A stretch of DNA of 64,000 nucleotides from Kutzneria buriramensis (lineage in GTDB: Bacteria > Actinomycetota > Actinomycetes > Mycobacteriales > Pseudonocardiaceae). The stretch lies in contig NZ_QUNO01000009.1 of the NCBI RefSeq assembly GCF_003387475.1, forward strand, positions 248,001 to 312,000. Direction: 5' to 3'. Position numbers and translations under genes: made by a program. Within the stretch, counting starts at the first letter, position 1. Each line of letters starts with the position of its first letter. This document shows, piece after piece, positions 53,074 through 62,091 of this stretch. The notes below the pieces were generated by a model. That model was not told the DNA's origin. It saw only the letters and a program-made list of their open reading frames with translations, and made no database searches.

Positions 53074-54435
53074 TCAACGGTGATGGGCGAGCGTCTCGTG
53101 GGCGTCGGCGGCGCGGGCGGCCGGCTCGGTGTGCACGGTGGCGGCCGCGAGGCGGGGAACGGCGTGCACCAGTTCGTGCTCGACATCGTGGGCAATGCGA
53201 TGGGCCTGCTCCACCGTCAAACCGGCGTCCACGACAACGGCGAGTTCCGCGCGCAGGGTGTGGCCGATCCAGCGCATTCGCAGGTCGTTCACGGACAGCA
53301 CGTCGGGAATGCCGCCGGCGGTCCGTTCCGCGAGGTCGATGGTCGCCGGGTCGACCGCGTCCATGAGGCGGCGGAAGACCTCGCGGGCGGCGTCGCGGAG
53401 GACCAGCAGGATCGCGACGGTGATGGCGAGGCCGATGATCGGGTCGGCGATGGCGAAACCGAGGGCCGCTCCGATCGCGCTGACGACGACCGCGAGGGAG
53501 GTGAAGCCGTCGGTGCGGGCGTGCAGGCCGTCCGCGACGAGGGCGGCCGAGCCGATGCGGCGGCCGACGGTGATGCGGTAGCGGGCGACGAACTCGTTGC
53601 CCAGGAAGCCGATCACGCCGGCGGCGGCGAGGATCCAGAGGTTGCCGACCGGGTGCGGGTGGAGCAGGCGGTCGACCGCCTGCCACGCCGCGATCACGGC
53701 GGAGGCGGCGATGATCAGCACCACCACGACGCCGGCGAGGTCCTCCGCGCGACCGAGGCCGTAGGTGTAGCGGCGGGTGGCGGCGCGGCGGCCGAGCAGG
53801 AAGGCGACGCCCAGCGGCAGCGCGGTCAGGGCGTCGGCGAAGTTGTGGATCGTGTCGCCGAGCAGGGCCACGGAGCTCGTCGCCGCGACGACGGCGAGCT
53901 GGGCCAGGGCGGTGACGAAGAGGGCGACGAAGGACCAGACGAGGGTGCGGATGCCCTGGCGGCTGGTTTCGAGGGCGGTGTCGACCCGGTCGGCGCTGTC
54001 GTGGCTGTGCGGGGTGAAGAGGTGCAGGAGGGAACGAAGGGGGTTGCGGTGACCGGCGTGGTTGTGACCGTGGCCATGACCGGTGTGGCCGGGGTCGGCG
54101 TGGGCATGACTGTGGCCGGTACCGGCATGGCGAGTGTCGGCGTGGCCGGTCTCGTTGTGGCGGTGACCGGCGCGGTTGCCGGCGTGGCCGGGGTCGGCGT
54201 GGCCGGTCTCGTTGTGGCGGTGACCGGCGCGGTTGCCGGCGTGGCCGGGGTCGGCGTGGCCGGTCTCGTTGTGGCGGTGACCGGCGCGGTTGCCGGCGTG
54301 GCCGGGGTCAGCGTGGTCGGGGTCAGGGTCGGGGTCGGCGTGAGCGTGGCCGTGACTGTCGCGGCCGGCGGCGCCATGGTCGTGACCAGCGGTTTCGTGG
54401 CCGTGACCATGGCCGTGGCGGTGCTGCTCCGACAT
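53074..54435 (-). CDS. cation diffusion facilitator metal exporter with His-rich N-terminus
   Basis: A 453-residue protein. Residues ~1-140 are His/Asp/Gly-rich and include three identical 19-residue units (HADPGHAGNRAGHRHNETG). The rest is a CDF transporter with six membrane segments and metal sites GDTIHNFADALT and ADGLHARTDGF, plus a C-terminal cytoplasmic domain. It exports zinc or a similar divalent metal in exchange for protons. GAGAGGAGG precedes the ATG. It is divergent from the ArsR gene, its likely repressor. Confidence 0.92.
   Translation of the reverse strand: MSEQHRHGHGHGHETAGHDHGAAGRDSHGHAHADPDPDPDHADPGHAGNRAGHRHNETGHADPGHAGNRAGHRHNETGHADPGHAGNRAGHRHNETGHADTRHAGTGHSHAHADPGHTGHGHGHNHAGHRNPLRSLLHLFTPHSHDSADRVDTALETSRQGIRTLVWSFVALFVTALAQLAVVAATSSVALLGDTIHNFADALTALPLGVAFLLGRRAATRRYTYGLGRAEDLAGVVVVLIIAASAVIAAWQAVDRLLHPHPVGNLWILAAAGVIGFLGNEFVARYRITVGRRIGSAALVADGLHARTDGFTSLAVVVSAIGAALGFAIADPIIGLAITVAILLVLRDAAREVFRRLMDAVDPATIDLAERTAGGIPDVLSVNDLRMRWIGHTLRAELAVVVDAGLTVEQAHRIAHDVEHELVHAVPRLAAATVHTEPAARAADAHETLAHHR
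54136..54306 (-). repeat. three perfect 57-bp tandem repeats in the CDF gene
   Basis: Three identical 57-bp units (54136-54192, 54193-54249, 54250-54306) encode the His-rich 19-residue unit. Their identity at DNA level implies recent expansion, and copy number may vary between strains. Confidence 0.92.
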
Positions 54436-54490
54436 GGCACCCTCCTCTCGTCTGTTGCCAGGATGCGCTGGTCAGGAGCAATATGCAACC

Positions 54491-54853
54491 ATGTGCGCGC
54501 ACAATAACGTGGCAGGTGCAAGTGGGTCGCACCAGCAGGTGGACGGCGAGCGGCTCGGCATCGCCGCCGATGTGCTGCGTCACCTGGCCGATCCGACCCG
54601 GCTGCACCTGCTGTGGCTGCTCGGCGCGGGCGAGCGGGACGTGAGCACGCTCACCGAGCAGGTGGAGGCGTCACGGTCGTCGGTGTCGCAGCACCTGGGC
54701 CGGCTGCGGCTCGCGGGGCTGGTGCAGGCCCGCCGCGACGGCCGCCGCATGGTGTACCGGATCACCAGCGACCACCTGAAGGCCCTGGTGGACGAGGCGC
54801 TGGGCTTCGCGGACCACGCGGTGCTGGGGATTCCCCATCACGGGTTCAGCTGA
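54491..54853 (+). CDS. ArsR/SmtB-family metal-responsive repressor
   Basis: A 120-residue winged-helix protein (LADPTRLHLLWLLGAGERDV, SRSSVSQHLGRLRLAGLV, RRDGRRMVYRI). His residues at both ends (MCAHNN, HHGFS) could bind metal. The start at 54491 lies 55 bp from the divergent CDF gene, and a palindrome covers the start. It probably represses the exporter until zinc-like metals accumulate. Confidence 0.88.
   Translation: MCAHNNVAGASGSHQQVDGERLGIAADVLRHLADPTRLHLLWLLGAGERDVSTLTEQVEASRSSVSQHLGRLRLAGLVQARRDGRRMVYRITSDHLKALVDEALGFADHAVLGIPHHGFS
54492..54503. promoter_or_regulatory. palindromic operator candidate
   Basis: TGTGCGCGCACA is a perfect 12-bp palindrome overlapping the ArsR start codon, within the CDF-ArsR divergent spacer. 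It is a candidate ArsR binding site. Confidence 0.4.
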
Positions 54854-55919
54854 CCGGCACCCGCAGCACGAGCCGGAACCCGCCGTCGGCCGTCGGCCCG
54901 GCGGTCACGGTGCCACCGAGCAGCGCGGCGCGTTCCTGGAGGCCGACGAGCCCGTGCCGCGCGGACGGCAGGGCCAGCACGGGTCGTGACGGCGCGGTGT
55001 TGGTCACGGTCACCACCACATCGCCGTCCGAACGCTCGAACTCGACCGTCGCGACGCCGCCGGGGGCGTGCTTGCGGACGTTGGTCAACGCCTCCTGGAT
55101 CGTGCGATAAATGGTCCGCTGCGCCGGCGCGTCCATCCCCGCCGGGACCTCCCCCGCCAGCCGCGCCTCGATGCCGCTGCCCGATACCAAACGGTCGAGG
55201 TCGGACAGCGTCGGCTGCGGCGTCAGCTCGGTCGCGGCGCTTCCATTGGCCCGCAAGAGGTTCACCATGTGCCGGAGCTCATCCAAGGTGTTCACGGACA
55301 GCCGGCGGATGTTCTCCGCGGCGTCCCGCGCGCCCGGATCGACGGTGCTGACCTGAAGCGCCCCGGCCTGCACCGCGATCAACGAAACCTGGTGCGACAC
55401 GACGTCGTGCATCTCGCGGGCGAGCTGGTTGCGTTCCTTGGCCAGCACGGCCTGGGCGTCCAGCTCCCGCTCATGCTCCCGCGCCTGCCGGACATCCTCC
55501 AGCCGCAGCGCCAGTTCGCGCTGACTGCGCACGAACTGCCCAAGGAACAGCGGCGCCGCGGCGGTCATCGTCGCGTAGATCACCCCGAGCACCGCATCGG
55601 ACGTCACCAGGTCGAAATCCAATCCGGGGAACAGGTAAGCGGTCGCCGCCAGCAGCCCGCACGCCACCAGCAGCGGCCGGTTCACGTACCGAATCGCCAC
55701 CGCGTACAGTGCGATCAGCGTCGCGACGACGGACCCCGACACCACCAGGGCCGGCAGGGTCAGCAGGAACACCGGCACCGGCCAGCGCCGCCGCACGACC
55801 AGCACCACCACGGCCACCACCGCGTACAGGATCGTGTCCCAGTCGGTGGTCGCGTTCAACCAGGCGTCGACGGCCGCGACCGCCAGCAGCCCGGCCTCCG
55901 CCAGGTGCCGAAGCCTCAC
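54846..55919 (-). CDS. NarL-type sensor histidine kinase
   Basis: A 357-residue kinase with four to five N-terminal membrane segments, a HisKA_3 dimerisation helix with phospho-acceptor His in LAREMHDVVSHQVSLIA, and a HATPase region (LTNVRKHAPGG, RHGLVGLQERAALLGG). The GTG at 55919 overlaps the regulator stop (GTGA). Its signal is unknown. It converges with the ArsR gene, overlapping by 8 bp. Confidence 0.9.
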   Translation of the reverse strand: MRLRHLAEAGLLAVAAVDAWLNATTDWDTILYAVVAVVVLVVRRRWPVPVFLLTLPALVVSGSVVATLIALYAVAIRYVNRPLLVACGLLAATAYLFPGLDFDLVTSDAVLGVIYATMTAAAPLFLGQFVRSQRELALRLEDVRQAREHERELDAQAVLAKERNQLAREMHDVVSHQVSLIAVQAGALQVSTVDPGARDAAENIRRLSVNTLDELRHMVNLLRANGSAATELTPQPTLSDLDRLVSGSGIEARLAGEVPAGMDAPAQRTIYRTIQEALTNVRKHAPGGVATVEFERSDGDVVVTVTNTAPSRPVLALPSARHGLVGLQERAALLGGTVTAGPTADGGFRLVLRVPVS

Positions 55920-56554
55920 GGGATCAGCCCGGCCCGCTGCGCCACCAGCGCGGCCTGCACCCGGCTGCCCACGCCCAGCTTCGTCAGGATCGCGCTCACG
56001 TGATCCTTCACCGTGCCGACGCTGACGTGGATCCGCGTCCCGATGTCCGAATTGGACAGTCCGTCGGCGATCAGCACCAGCACCGCCCGCTCCCGCTCGG
56101 TCAGCTTGTCCACCTGCGCCGCGGCCTCCACGCCGCCGCCGGACAGGTAGCCGTCGACGACGGTGCGGGTGACCTTGGGCGACAGCACGACCCCGCCGGC
56201 GGCCAGCGTCCGCACGACCTGGGCCAGCTGGTCGGGGCCGGTGTCCTTGAGGATGAACCCGGCCGCGCCGGAGCGCAGCGCGGCGGCGATGTACTCGTCT
56301 GAGTCGAACGTCGTGAGCATCGCCACCACGGGCGGGTTGCGCAGGCCCCGCACCTCCCGCAGCACGGTGAGGCCGTCCACGTCCGGCATCCGGATGTCGA
56401 GCAGCACGACGTCGGGCCCGTGCAGGCCGATCTCCCGCACCGCCTGCCCGCCGGTCGCGGTGGCGACCACCTCGATGTCGCCGGCGGCCTGCAGGATGAG
56501 CCGGAATCCCGACCGCACCAGCTCCTCGTCGTCCACGACGACCACCCGAATCAT
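55916..56554 (-). CDS. NarL/LuxR-type response regulator
   Basis: A 212-residue regulator: receiver domain with phospho-Asp in VVLLDIRMPDVDG and conserved Lys in FILKDTGPDQ, then a LuxR helix-turn-helix (KLTERERAVLVLIADGLSN, HVSVGTVKDHVSAIL). It is the partner of the adjoining kinase. Confidence 0.93.
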   Translation of the reverse strand: MIRVVVVDDEELVRSGFRLILQAAGDIEVVATATGGQAVREIGLHGPDVVLLDIRMPDVDGLTVLREVRGLRNPPVVAMLTTFDSDEYIAAALRSGAAGFILKDTGPDQLAQVVRTLAAGGVVLSPKVTRTVVDGYLSGGGVEAAAQVDKLTERERAVLVLIADGLSNSDIGTRIHVSVGTVKDHVSAILTKLGVGSRVQAALVAQRAGLIP

Positions 56555-56694
56555 GTGTCCAGTGTGGCCCGAGCCGGCCGGCGCCGACATCCGACCCACC
56601 CCCGCCGACCGGCTGCCGCGGTCCAGCCGGTCGGCTGGCCACGGGGGCCGGTCCGCCGATGCCGGCCGCCCCGCGCCTCCGGAGCATGGACGGT

Positions 56695-57828
56695 ATGGAC
56701 AGCCCGACCGTCCCGGACGAGGTGGCGGACCACGCCCGGGCGACCGGCCCGCTGGAATCCCCCTGGATCTGGATCATCCTCACCGCACTGGCCCTGACCG
56801 CGCTCGTGCTCACGATCGTGTTCCGCCGCCGCAAGGCGCGCCGCCGGATCGGCATCGCCCTCACCCTGTGCCTGGCGCTGCTGGCCGGCGTCACCGGCCT
56901 CAACTCCTACGTCGGCTACGTCCGCACCCGGCACGACTTCGCCCTGCTGCTGCAACGCGGCGGCTGGCCGTTCGACTCCCTCGGCAGGTCCATCGACGGC
57001 GGCCAGGTCGACCCGCAGCGGGTGGCCATCGACACCGCCCCCAGCGACCCGAACGCGCCGACCGTCGACCGGTTCGACCTGCCCGATCCGGGCAACGGCG
57101 TGCCCGCCGGGCGGACCTTCGTGCTGTTACCCCCGGGGTACGCCCACGAGACGCGCCGCTATCCCGTGGTGTACCTCGTGCACGGCTACCCCTACGGCGG
57201 TCCCGAGGACTGGCTGGCCGCCGGCGACGCGGCCGGCACCCTGCGCCTGCTCAACCAGTACAAGAGCGTCGGGCCGATGATCGTGGTGAGCGTCGATCTC
57301 ACCGCCGGCAACCCCGGCAAGTCCTGGGACGGCCTCGACATCCCGAACGGCCCGCGGTTGGAGACGTATCTCGCGCACACGGTGGTCACCGCCGTCGATC
57401 ACCGCTACCGCACCGTCTCCGACCGCGGTCACCGCGCCCTGGGCGGCATGTCCGGCGGAGCCTTCGCGGCGCTGAACATCGGCCTGCACCATCTCGACGC
57501 GTTCGGCGCGCTGCTGATCACGTTGCCGTACGACACCTTGGACGGCAACGAACCCCTGCTCGGCGGCGACCGGAAGCTGGTGTCCGCCAACACTCCCCGG
57601 AACTACATCCCCACAATGCCGTTCCCCCAACCGGTTTCGGTGATGCTCACCGCCGGTTCCGGCGCACCCACCGACTGCGCGTCGGCCGACCGGGTGGCCG
57701 CCGCGCTGCGGGCCCGTGGCCAGCGTGTGGTCGTCCGCGTCGAGCACGGTTTCAACCACACCTGGCACACCGCCCGCGCGACGCTGCCCTACCTGCTCGC
57801 CTTCGCCGATGGCGTGTTCGGCCGCTGA
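56695..57828 (+). CDS. membrane-anchored esterase (alpha/beta-hydrolase, esterase D/mycolyltransferase-like)
   Basis: A 377-residue protein with two N-terminal membrane segments (IWIILTALALTALVLTIVF and IALTLCLALLAGVTGL) and an extracellular hydrolase domain: YPVVYLVHGYPYGG and nucleophile Ser in ALGGMSGGAFAALN. A late HGFNHTWHT supplies the His. The ATG at 56695 is favoured by CGGAG 10 bp upstream. One TTA codon occurs near 57126. Confidence 0.85.
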   Translation: MDSPTVPDEVADHARATGPLESPWIWIILTALALTALVLTIVFRRRKARRRIGIALTLCLALLAGVTGLNSYVGYVRTRHDFALLLQRGGWPFDSLGRSIDGGQVDPQRVAIDTAPSDPNAPTVDRFDLPDPGNGVPAGRTFVLLPPGYAHETRRYPVVYLVHGYPYGGPEDWLAAGDAAGTLRLLNQYKSVGPMIVVSVDLTAGNPGKSWDGLDIPNGPRLETYLAHTVVTAVDHRYRTVSDRGHRALGGMSGGAFAALNIGLHHLDAFGALLITLPYDTLDGNEPLLGGDRKLVSANTPRNYIPTMPFPQPVSVMLTAGSGAPTDCASADRVAAALRARGQRVVVRVEHGFNHTWHTARATLPYLLAFADGVFGR

Positions 57829-57829
57829 C

Positions 57830-58291
57830 TCAGTGCGCGGCGCCGGCGGGCTGCCGGATCGTGACGTTGAGACGGTTGAAGAAGTTCGTGAGCGCGGTCA
57901 TCAGGATGACCGCGGCCAGGGCCTTCTCGTCGAAGTGCTTCGCGGCGTTCTCCCACACCTCGTCCGACACCGCGTCCGGGTTGTCGGCCATCCGGGTCGC
58001 CTCCTCGGCCAGCGCCAGCGCCGCGCGCTCGGCGTCGGTGAAGATGTCGGTCTCCCGCCACGCCGCCACCCGCAGCAGCCGGCCGATGGCCGCGCTGTCG
58101 CCGGACTTCTCGGCGGCGGTCACGCCCGAGTCGACGCAGTAGCCGCAGCCGTTGATCTGGCTGATCCGCAGGTGCACCAGCTCCAGCGTGGACTGCGGCA
58201 CACCGCCCTGGTGCATCGCCTTGAACATGTCCTGCACCGCCGGCTGGACGCCGGGCAGCAGTCGGGCCGGGTTGGTCATGCGAGCCGTCAT
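57830..58291 (-). CDS. AhpD/carboxymuconolactone-decarboxylase-like protein
   Basis: A 153-residue protein with the AhpD-type redox pair CGYC in SQINGCGYCVDSG followed by a helix rich in Ala. Members act as alkylhydroperoxidase or thiol-redox proteins. It is convergent with the esterase gene, 1 bp apart. Confidence 0.88.
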   Translation of the reverse strand: MTARMTNPARLLPGVQPAVQDMFKAMHQGGVPQSTLELVHLRISQINGCGYCVDSGVTAAEKSGDSAAIGRLLRVAAWRETDIFTDAERAALALAEEATRMADNPDAVSDEVWENAAKHFDEKALAAVILMTALTNFFNRLNVTIRQPAGAAH

Positions 58292-58369
58292 GATGTCGCT
58301 CCCTCAAAGGCTTTTCGATCTGACACCTCCTTGACGAGCGGGCCGCCGAGAACATGACAGGACGTTGAC

Positions 58370-58383
58370 GTGACGGCCGTCAC
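58370..58383. promoter_or_regulatory. 14-bp palindrome in a divergent promoter
   Basis: GTGACGGCCGTCAC is perfectly palindromic and lies between the divergent AhpD-like and LCP genes, 36 bp before the LCP start. It is a likely operator for an unidentified regulator. Confidence 0.4.
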
Positions 58384-58419
58384 ATGCAACCCGCCGGTCC
58401 GGTTCGGCGTAGGGACAGC

Positions 58420-59916
58420 ATGGGGAATCGTGTTGCCGTCGTGGTCGGCAAGACCGTGGCGGCCGTCGCCTCGGTCGCGGTGCTGGCGAGCGTGGGCGTG
58501 GCGTGGGGCACCTACCGGCAGCTCCAGGGCCTGGGATCGTCCTCGGCGCTCGGCGCGGACTCGCCGAAGTCCAAGGACGGCGCGCAGAACATCCTGGTCA
58601 TGGGGCTGACCACCCGGCTGGACCGGGACGGCAACCCGCTGCCTCAGGCAGTCCAGGACGCGCTGCACGCCGGGGACGGCACCCGCGGCGGCTACAACAC
58701 CAACACGATGATCGTCATCCACGTGCCCAACGACGGCAGCCGGGCGATGGCGGTGTCGGTGCCGCGCGACGACGAGGTGACCTTCGTCGACGACCCGCTG
58801 GGCCAGCACACCGGCAAGCTCAAGGAGGCGTACGGGCTGGCCAAGGAGCAGAAGCAGGAGGAGCTCTACGCCCAGGGCGAGCGGAATCAGTCCACTTTGG
58901 AGCAGCAGAGCCGGGAGGCCGGCCGCAAGTCCACCATCCTCAACGTGTCGCACCTGCTGGACATCACGATCGACCACTTCGCGGAGGTCAGCCTGGCCGG
59001 CTTCTACGACCTGGCCACGCAGCTCGACGGCATCGACGTCTGCCTCAACCACGCCACCTCCGACACCAACGCCGGCGCGAACTTCCGGGCCGGACCGCAG
59101 CATCTCGACGGCGCACAGGCGCTGGCGTTCGTGCGGCAGCGGGACAATCTGCCCAACAACGACCTGGACCGTACCCACCGGCAGCAGGCCTTCCTGGCCG
59201 CCGTCACGACCAAGCTCAAGACCAAGGGCGTGTTCGGCAGCCTGGGCCAGATGCAGGACCTGATCACCGTCGCGTCCAAGGACGTCGTCATCGACAAGGA
59301 CTGGGACCTGCTGGCCTTCGCGCAGCAGGCGTCCGCGCTGACCTCGGGCAACATCGAGTTCCACACGCTGCCGATCAAGAGCTACAGCCAGGACTCCGAC
59401 GGCTCGGACATCAACGTCATCGACGTGCCCTACGTGCAGGCCGTCGTGCACACCCTGTTCAACCCGCCGGCCGCGACCTCCAGCGCGCCCGCCCCGACGA
59501 CCACCAGGCCCGCGCCGCCGCCCGTCAAGGGCCAGGGGTCCACTGTGGACATTCGCAACGCCGGTGCGCCGGACGGCACCGCGAAGAGGCTGTCCGACGC
59601 GCTGGGGGCCGTCGGCTTCACGCCCGGCGAGAAGACCACCGTCGACGACCAGCCGACCACGGTGATCTACTACGGCAGCGCGGCCAAGGACGACGCCACC
59701 ACGCTGGCGACCCTGCTGGGCAACGCCAAGCTCGTCGCCAGCAGCGTCGCCTCCGCCCACCACGTGGCCGTCTACCTCGGCAAGGACTTCGCGTGGCCGG
59801 CCGGCCTGGCCGGCGGCGCCGCGCCGCCGCCGTCGACGCCGACCTCGGTGGCCATCCCGACCGAAGGGCCGCAGGGCGGGGCCGTCACCGGCGGCGGCAT
59901 CCCCTGCGTGGACTAG
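58420..59916 (+). CDS. LytR-CpsA-Psr (LCP) family protein with LytR_C domain
   Basis: A 498-residue protein: N-terminal membrane anchor (VVVGKTVAAVASVAVLASVG), extracellular LCP domain (NILVMGLTTRLDRDG, AVSVPRDDEV, LDRTHRQQAFLAAV), a Pro/Ala/Thr linker, and a C-terminal LytR_C domain (STVDIRNAGAPDGTAKRL). LCP enzymes attach cell-wall glycopolymers to peptidoglycan. The ATG at 58420 is favoured by AGGGA upstream over the ATG at 58384. Confidence 0.9.
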   Translation: MGNRVAVVVGKTVAAVASVAVLASVGVAWGTYRQLQGLGSSSALGADSPKSKDGAQNILVMGLTTRLDRDGNPLPQAVQDALHAGDGTRGGYNTNTMIVIHVPNDGSRAMAVSVPRDDEVTFVDDPLGQHTGKLKEAYGLAKEQKQEELYAQGERNQSTLEQQSREAGRKSTILNVSHLLDITIDHFAEVSLAGFYDLATQLDGIDVCLNHATSDTNAGANFRAGPQHLDGAQALAFVRQRDNLPNNDLDRTHRQQAFLAAVTTKLKTKGVFGSLGQMQDLITVASKDVVIDKDWDLLAFAQQASALTSGNIEFHTLPIKSYSQDSDGSDINVIDVPYVQAVVHTLFNPPAATSSAPAPTTTRPAPPPVKGQGSTVDIRNAGAPDGTAKRLSDALGAVGFTPGEKTTVDDQPTTVIYYGSAAKDDATTLATLLGNAKLVASSVASAHHVAVYLGKDFAWPAGLAGGAAPPPSTPTSVAIPTEGPQGGAVTGGGIPCVD

Positions 59917-60142
59917 GGGATGTCCCGTGAATCACGACCGCGATAGCCGCGCCGCCGCGGCCCCTGACGACACAGCGAAAACGTGCAAATACGCCCGGTA
60001 TGAGGCCGTTTTCGCAGCGCCGCCAGGGAACCACCTCGATCCCGACTCTCATCGACCACGATCCACGGGACACCCCCCAGGGCCGTCACGTATCAGACGC
60101 CGCCGCGACACCTCCTAGGGCAAAACGGACCAGGAGGACGGA

Positions 60143-60901
60143 ATGGCGGCCGAGCAGTCCCAGAGTTGGCGGTTGACCGACGACGAGCGCCGGAAGGCGG
60201 TCAGCTCCGCCGCGTCGTTCGTGGCGTCGCTGATCGGCCCTGGAGCGGAGTTCCTCGTCTGGGGCTTCGAGTACTTCTACAACCGGCGTGACCTGATCTT
60301 CAACGGCAGCGGTGCGCCCGCGCAGGCCTTCACCGCCCAAGCGACGCCGGTGCGGCTGTCCGCCCTGGCCAGCAACACCTCCGGCGGCCGGTTGTCGATC
60401 AACACCCCACTGACCGCCGCCGCGCAGCGGGCCGGTCTGCGCACCGGCGACCCGGTCAGCGTGGTGCTGTCCGGCCACCAGTTCACGCAGAGCCGCAGCG
60501 GCTTGGTCGTGCCGACCCGGATCGGCGACCGGGTGCAGGTGTCGGTGCCGAACGGGACGTACTCGGCGGCGGCGTTCGGCAGCGGCCGGCAGGCCCTGTT
60601 CACCGCCAAGGACCCGTTCCAGACCGTCGCCGGCGGCAATGTGCTGCTGACCGGTCGCGGTGGGCTCGACCTCTCGCTGACCACCCGGACCCCCGTGCCT
60701 GCCAAGCTCACGTGGACATGCAGCCACTGCGGCCAGACCGCCACCGGCAATGCCTTCGCGCACTCGCTGATCTGCCCGGCGCGGCCGACCTCCTGCAACT
60801 GCGACCTGTGCCGGAGACGTCGGGCGCTCCCGCACCGACAGCCGAACCCACCGCCACCCGGGCTCTGGCAGCGCTTCCTCGACTTCCTCGACGACCTGTG
60901 A
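60143..60901 (+). CDS. hypothetical 252-residue protein with C-terminal Cys-rich segment
   Basis: I do not recognise it. The N-terminal ~50 residues are helical (FVASLIGPGAEFLVWGFEYF), the middle is beta-rich with Gly/Ser/Thr, and the C-terminus has CSHCG, then CPARPTSCNCDLCRRRR, likely one or two zinc-binding knuckles. AGGAGG precedes the ATG. It is convergent with the NmrA-like gene (3-bp gap). Confidence 0.65.
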   Translation: MAAEQSQSWRLTDDERRKAVSSAASFVASLIGPGAEFLVWGFEYFYNRRDLIFNGSGAPAQAFTAQATPVRLSALASNTSGGRLSINTPLTAAAQRAGLRTGDPVSVVLSGHQFTQSRSGLVVPTRIGDRVQVSVPNGTYSAAAFGSGRQALFTAKDPFQTVAGGNVLLTGRGGLDLSLTTRTPVPAKLTWTCSHCGQTATGNAFAHSLICPARPTSCNCDLCRRRRALPHRQPNPPPPGLWQRFLDFLDDL

Positions 60902-60904
60902 CCG

Positions 60905-61711
60905 TCAGCCGAAGACGTCCCGGTGCCGGCGGATGAACTCCGCCAGCCCGGTGGCGTCCCGGCCGGTGAGCTCCTTGACCGTGTTCGTCACGGTCTCCGC
61001 GCCGCCGTGCCGGTAGGCCCGGGCCACCTCGATCAGGGCCTCGACGTAGAACTCGGGCATGCCCCGGCCCAGCATCACCGCCCGCGCCTGCTCGTCGTCC
61101 CAGCCCTCGTACCGCACCGGCCGGCCGAGAACTTCCGTGAACACGGCGGCGGCCTCCTCGTACGTCAGCGCCTCCGGGCCGGTGATGTCGTAGACGCGCC
61201 CGTCGTGGCCGTCGGTGGTGAGCACGTGCGCGGCGACCTCGGCGATGTCGTTGGCGTCGACGAAACTGACCGGCGCCGTGATCAGCGGCGTGCCGAACCG
61301 GCCCTCCGCGCGGATACCCGGCTGGCGCAGGAAGTTCTGGAGGTAGAAGTTCGGCCGCAGCACCGTCCAGCGCAGCCCGTCCAGCGCCTCCTCGACCGGG
61401 CGGTGCGAGCGGGCGATCGGCGAGAGCCCCTCGTCCGCGCGCCAGACCGAGAGTTTCACGATCCGCGCCCCGGCCTCCCGGGCGGCCCGCACCATGTTCA
61501 ACTCGTGCTGCGTCTGATCCGGTCCCGTTGCGGCCAGCAGGAAGACGGTGTCGACGCCGTCCAGCACCAGCGTCTCGGGCTTGGCCAGATCCAGCGCGAC
61601 GCCGTCCGGCCCCGGATGGCGGCTTCCGGCGAGGACCGGCACACCATCGGCACGAAGTCGTCGCACCAGCGCGGTCCCCACGTTCCCGCTGGCACCCGTG
61701 ACCAGAATCAT
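60905..61711 (-). CDS. NmrA-like NAD(P)-binding protein
   Basis: A 268-residue atypical SDR with N-terminal LVTGASGNVGTALVRRL and no classical catalytic Tyr-Lys arrangement visible, typical of NmrA/HSCARG or quinone-reductase-like proteins. It overlaps the GntR gene by 4 bp (ATGA) and is the last gene of a three-gene operon. Confidence 0.85.
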   Translation of the reverse strand: MILVTGASGNVGTALVRRLRADGVPVLAGSRHPGPDGVALDLAKPETLVLDGVDTVFLLAATGPDQTQHELNMVRAAREAGARIVKLSVWRADEGLSPIARSHRPVEEALDGLRWTVLRPNFYLQNFLRQPGIRAEGRFGTPLITAPVSFVDANDIAEVAAHVLTTDGHDGRVYDITGPEALTYEEAAAVFTEVLGRPVRYEGWDDEQARAVMLGRGMPEFYVEALIEVARAYRHGGAETVTNTVKELTGRDATGLAEFIRRHRDVFG

Positions 61712-62091
61712 CGTTCCCCCTTGAACTGTGCCCGCACAGCGGCGACCGCCGCCTCCTCGTCATAACCTAGCGCCTGCACGGCGGTCACGTAGTTCGCCGC
61801 CGCGACCCGCAACTGCTCGGCCGCGTGATCGTGCGCGATCCGTTGCGCCACAACGGTCCCCTGCCGGCGTGCGGTCTGCAACACGCCGGCGGCCTCCAGC
61901 TCGCGATAGGCCCGCGCCACCGTGCCGGCGGCCAGGCCCAGATCCCGGGCGAGCTGCCGGATGGTCGGCAGCTTCGCCCCGACCGGCAGTTCGCCGGAGC
62001 CGATCCGCGCCGCGATCTGGTCCCGCACCTGCCGCCACGGGGCGACGCCGCTCTCCGGCTCCACCACGATCTGGGCGGCGGGATCAGCCAT
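61708..62091 (-). CDS. GntR-family regulator (YtrA-type)
   Basis: A 127-residue protein with a GntR winged helix (PWRQVRDQIAARIGSGELPV, KLPTIRQLARDLGLAAGTVA) and only a short C-terminal helical tail, as in the YtrA subfamily. YtrA-type proteins repress their own operon, here with a membrane protein upstream and an NmrA-like gene downstream. The inverted repeat at 62901 is its candidate operator. Confidence 0.88.
   Translation of the reverse strand: MADPAAQIVVEPESGVAPWRQVRDQIAARIGSGELPVGAKLPTIRQLARDLGLAAGTVARAYRELEAAGVLQTARRQGTVVAQRIAHDHAAEQLRVAAANYVTAVQALGYDEEAAVAAVRAQFKGER

Noticed and set aside
54136-54306. 57-bp repeats as a CRISPR array
   Set aside because: The units abut without spacers and are in frame within a transporter gene.
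53080-54507. A 475-codon plus-strand frame with Val/Gly repeats opposite the CDF gene
   Set aside because: The repeats come from the antisense of the His-rich 57-bp units. The CDF frame has all family motifs.
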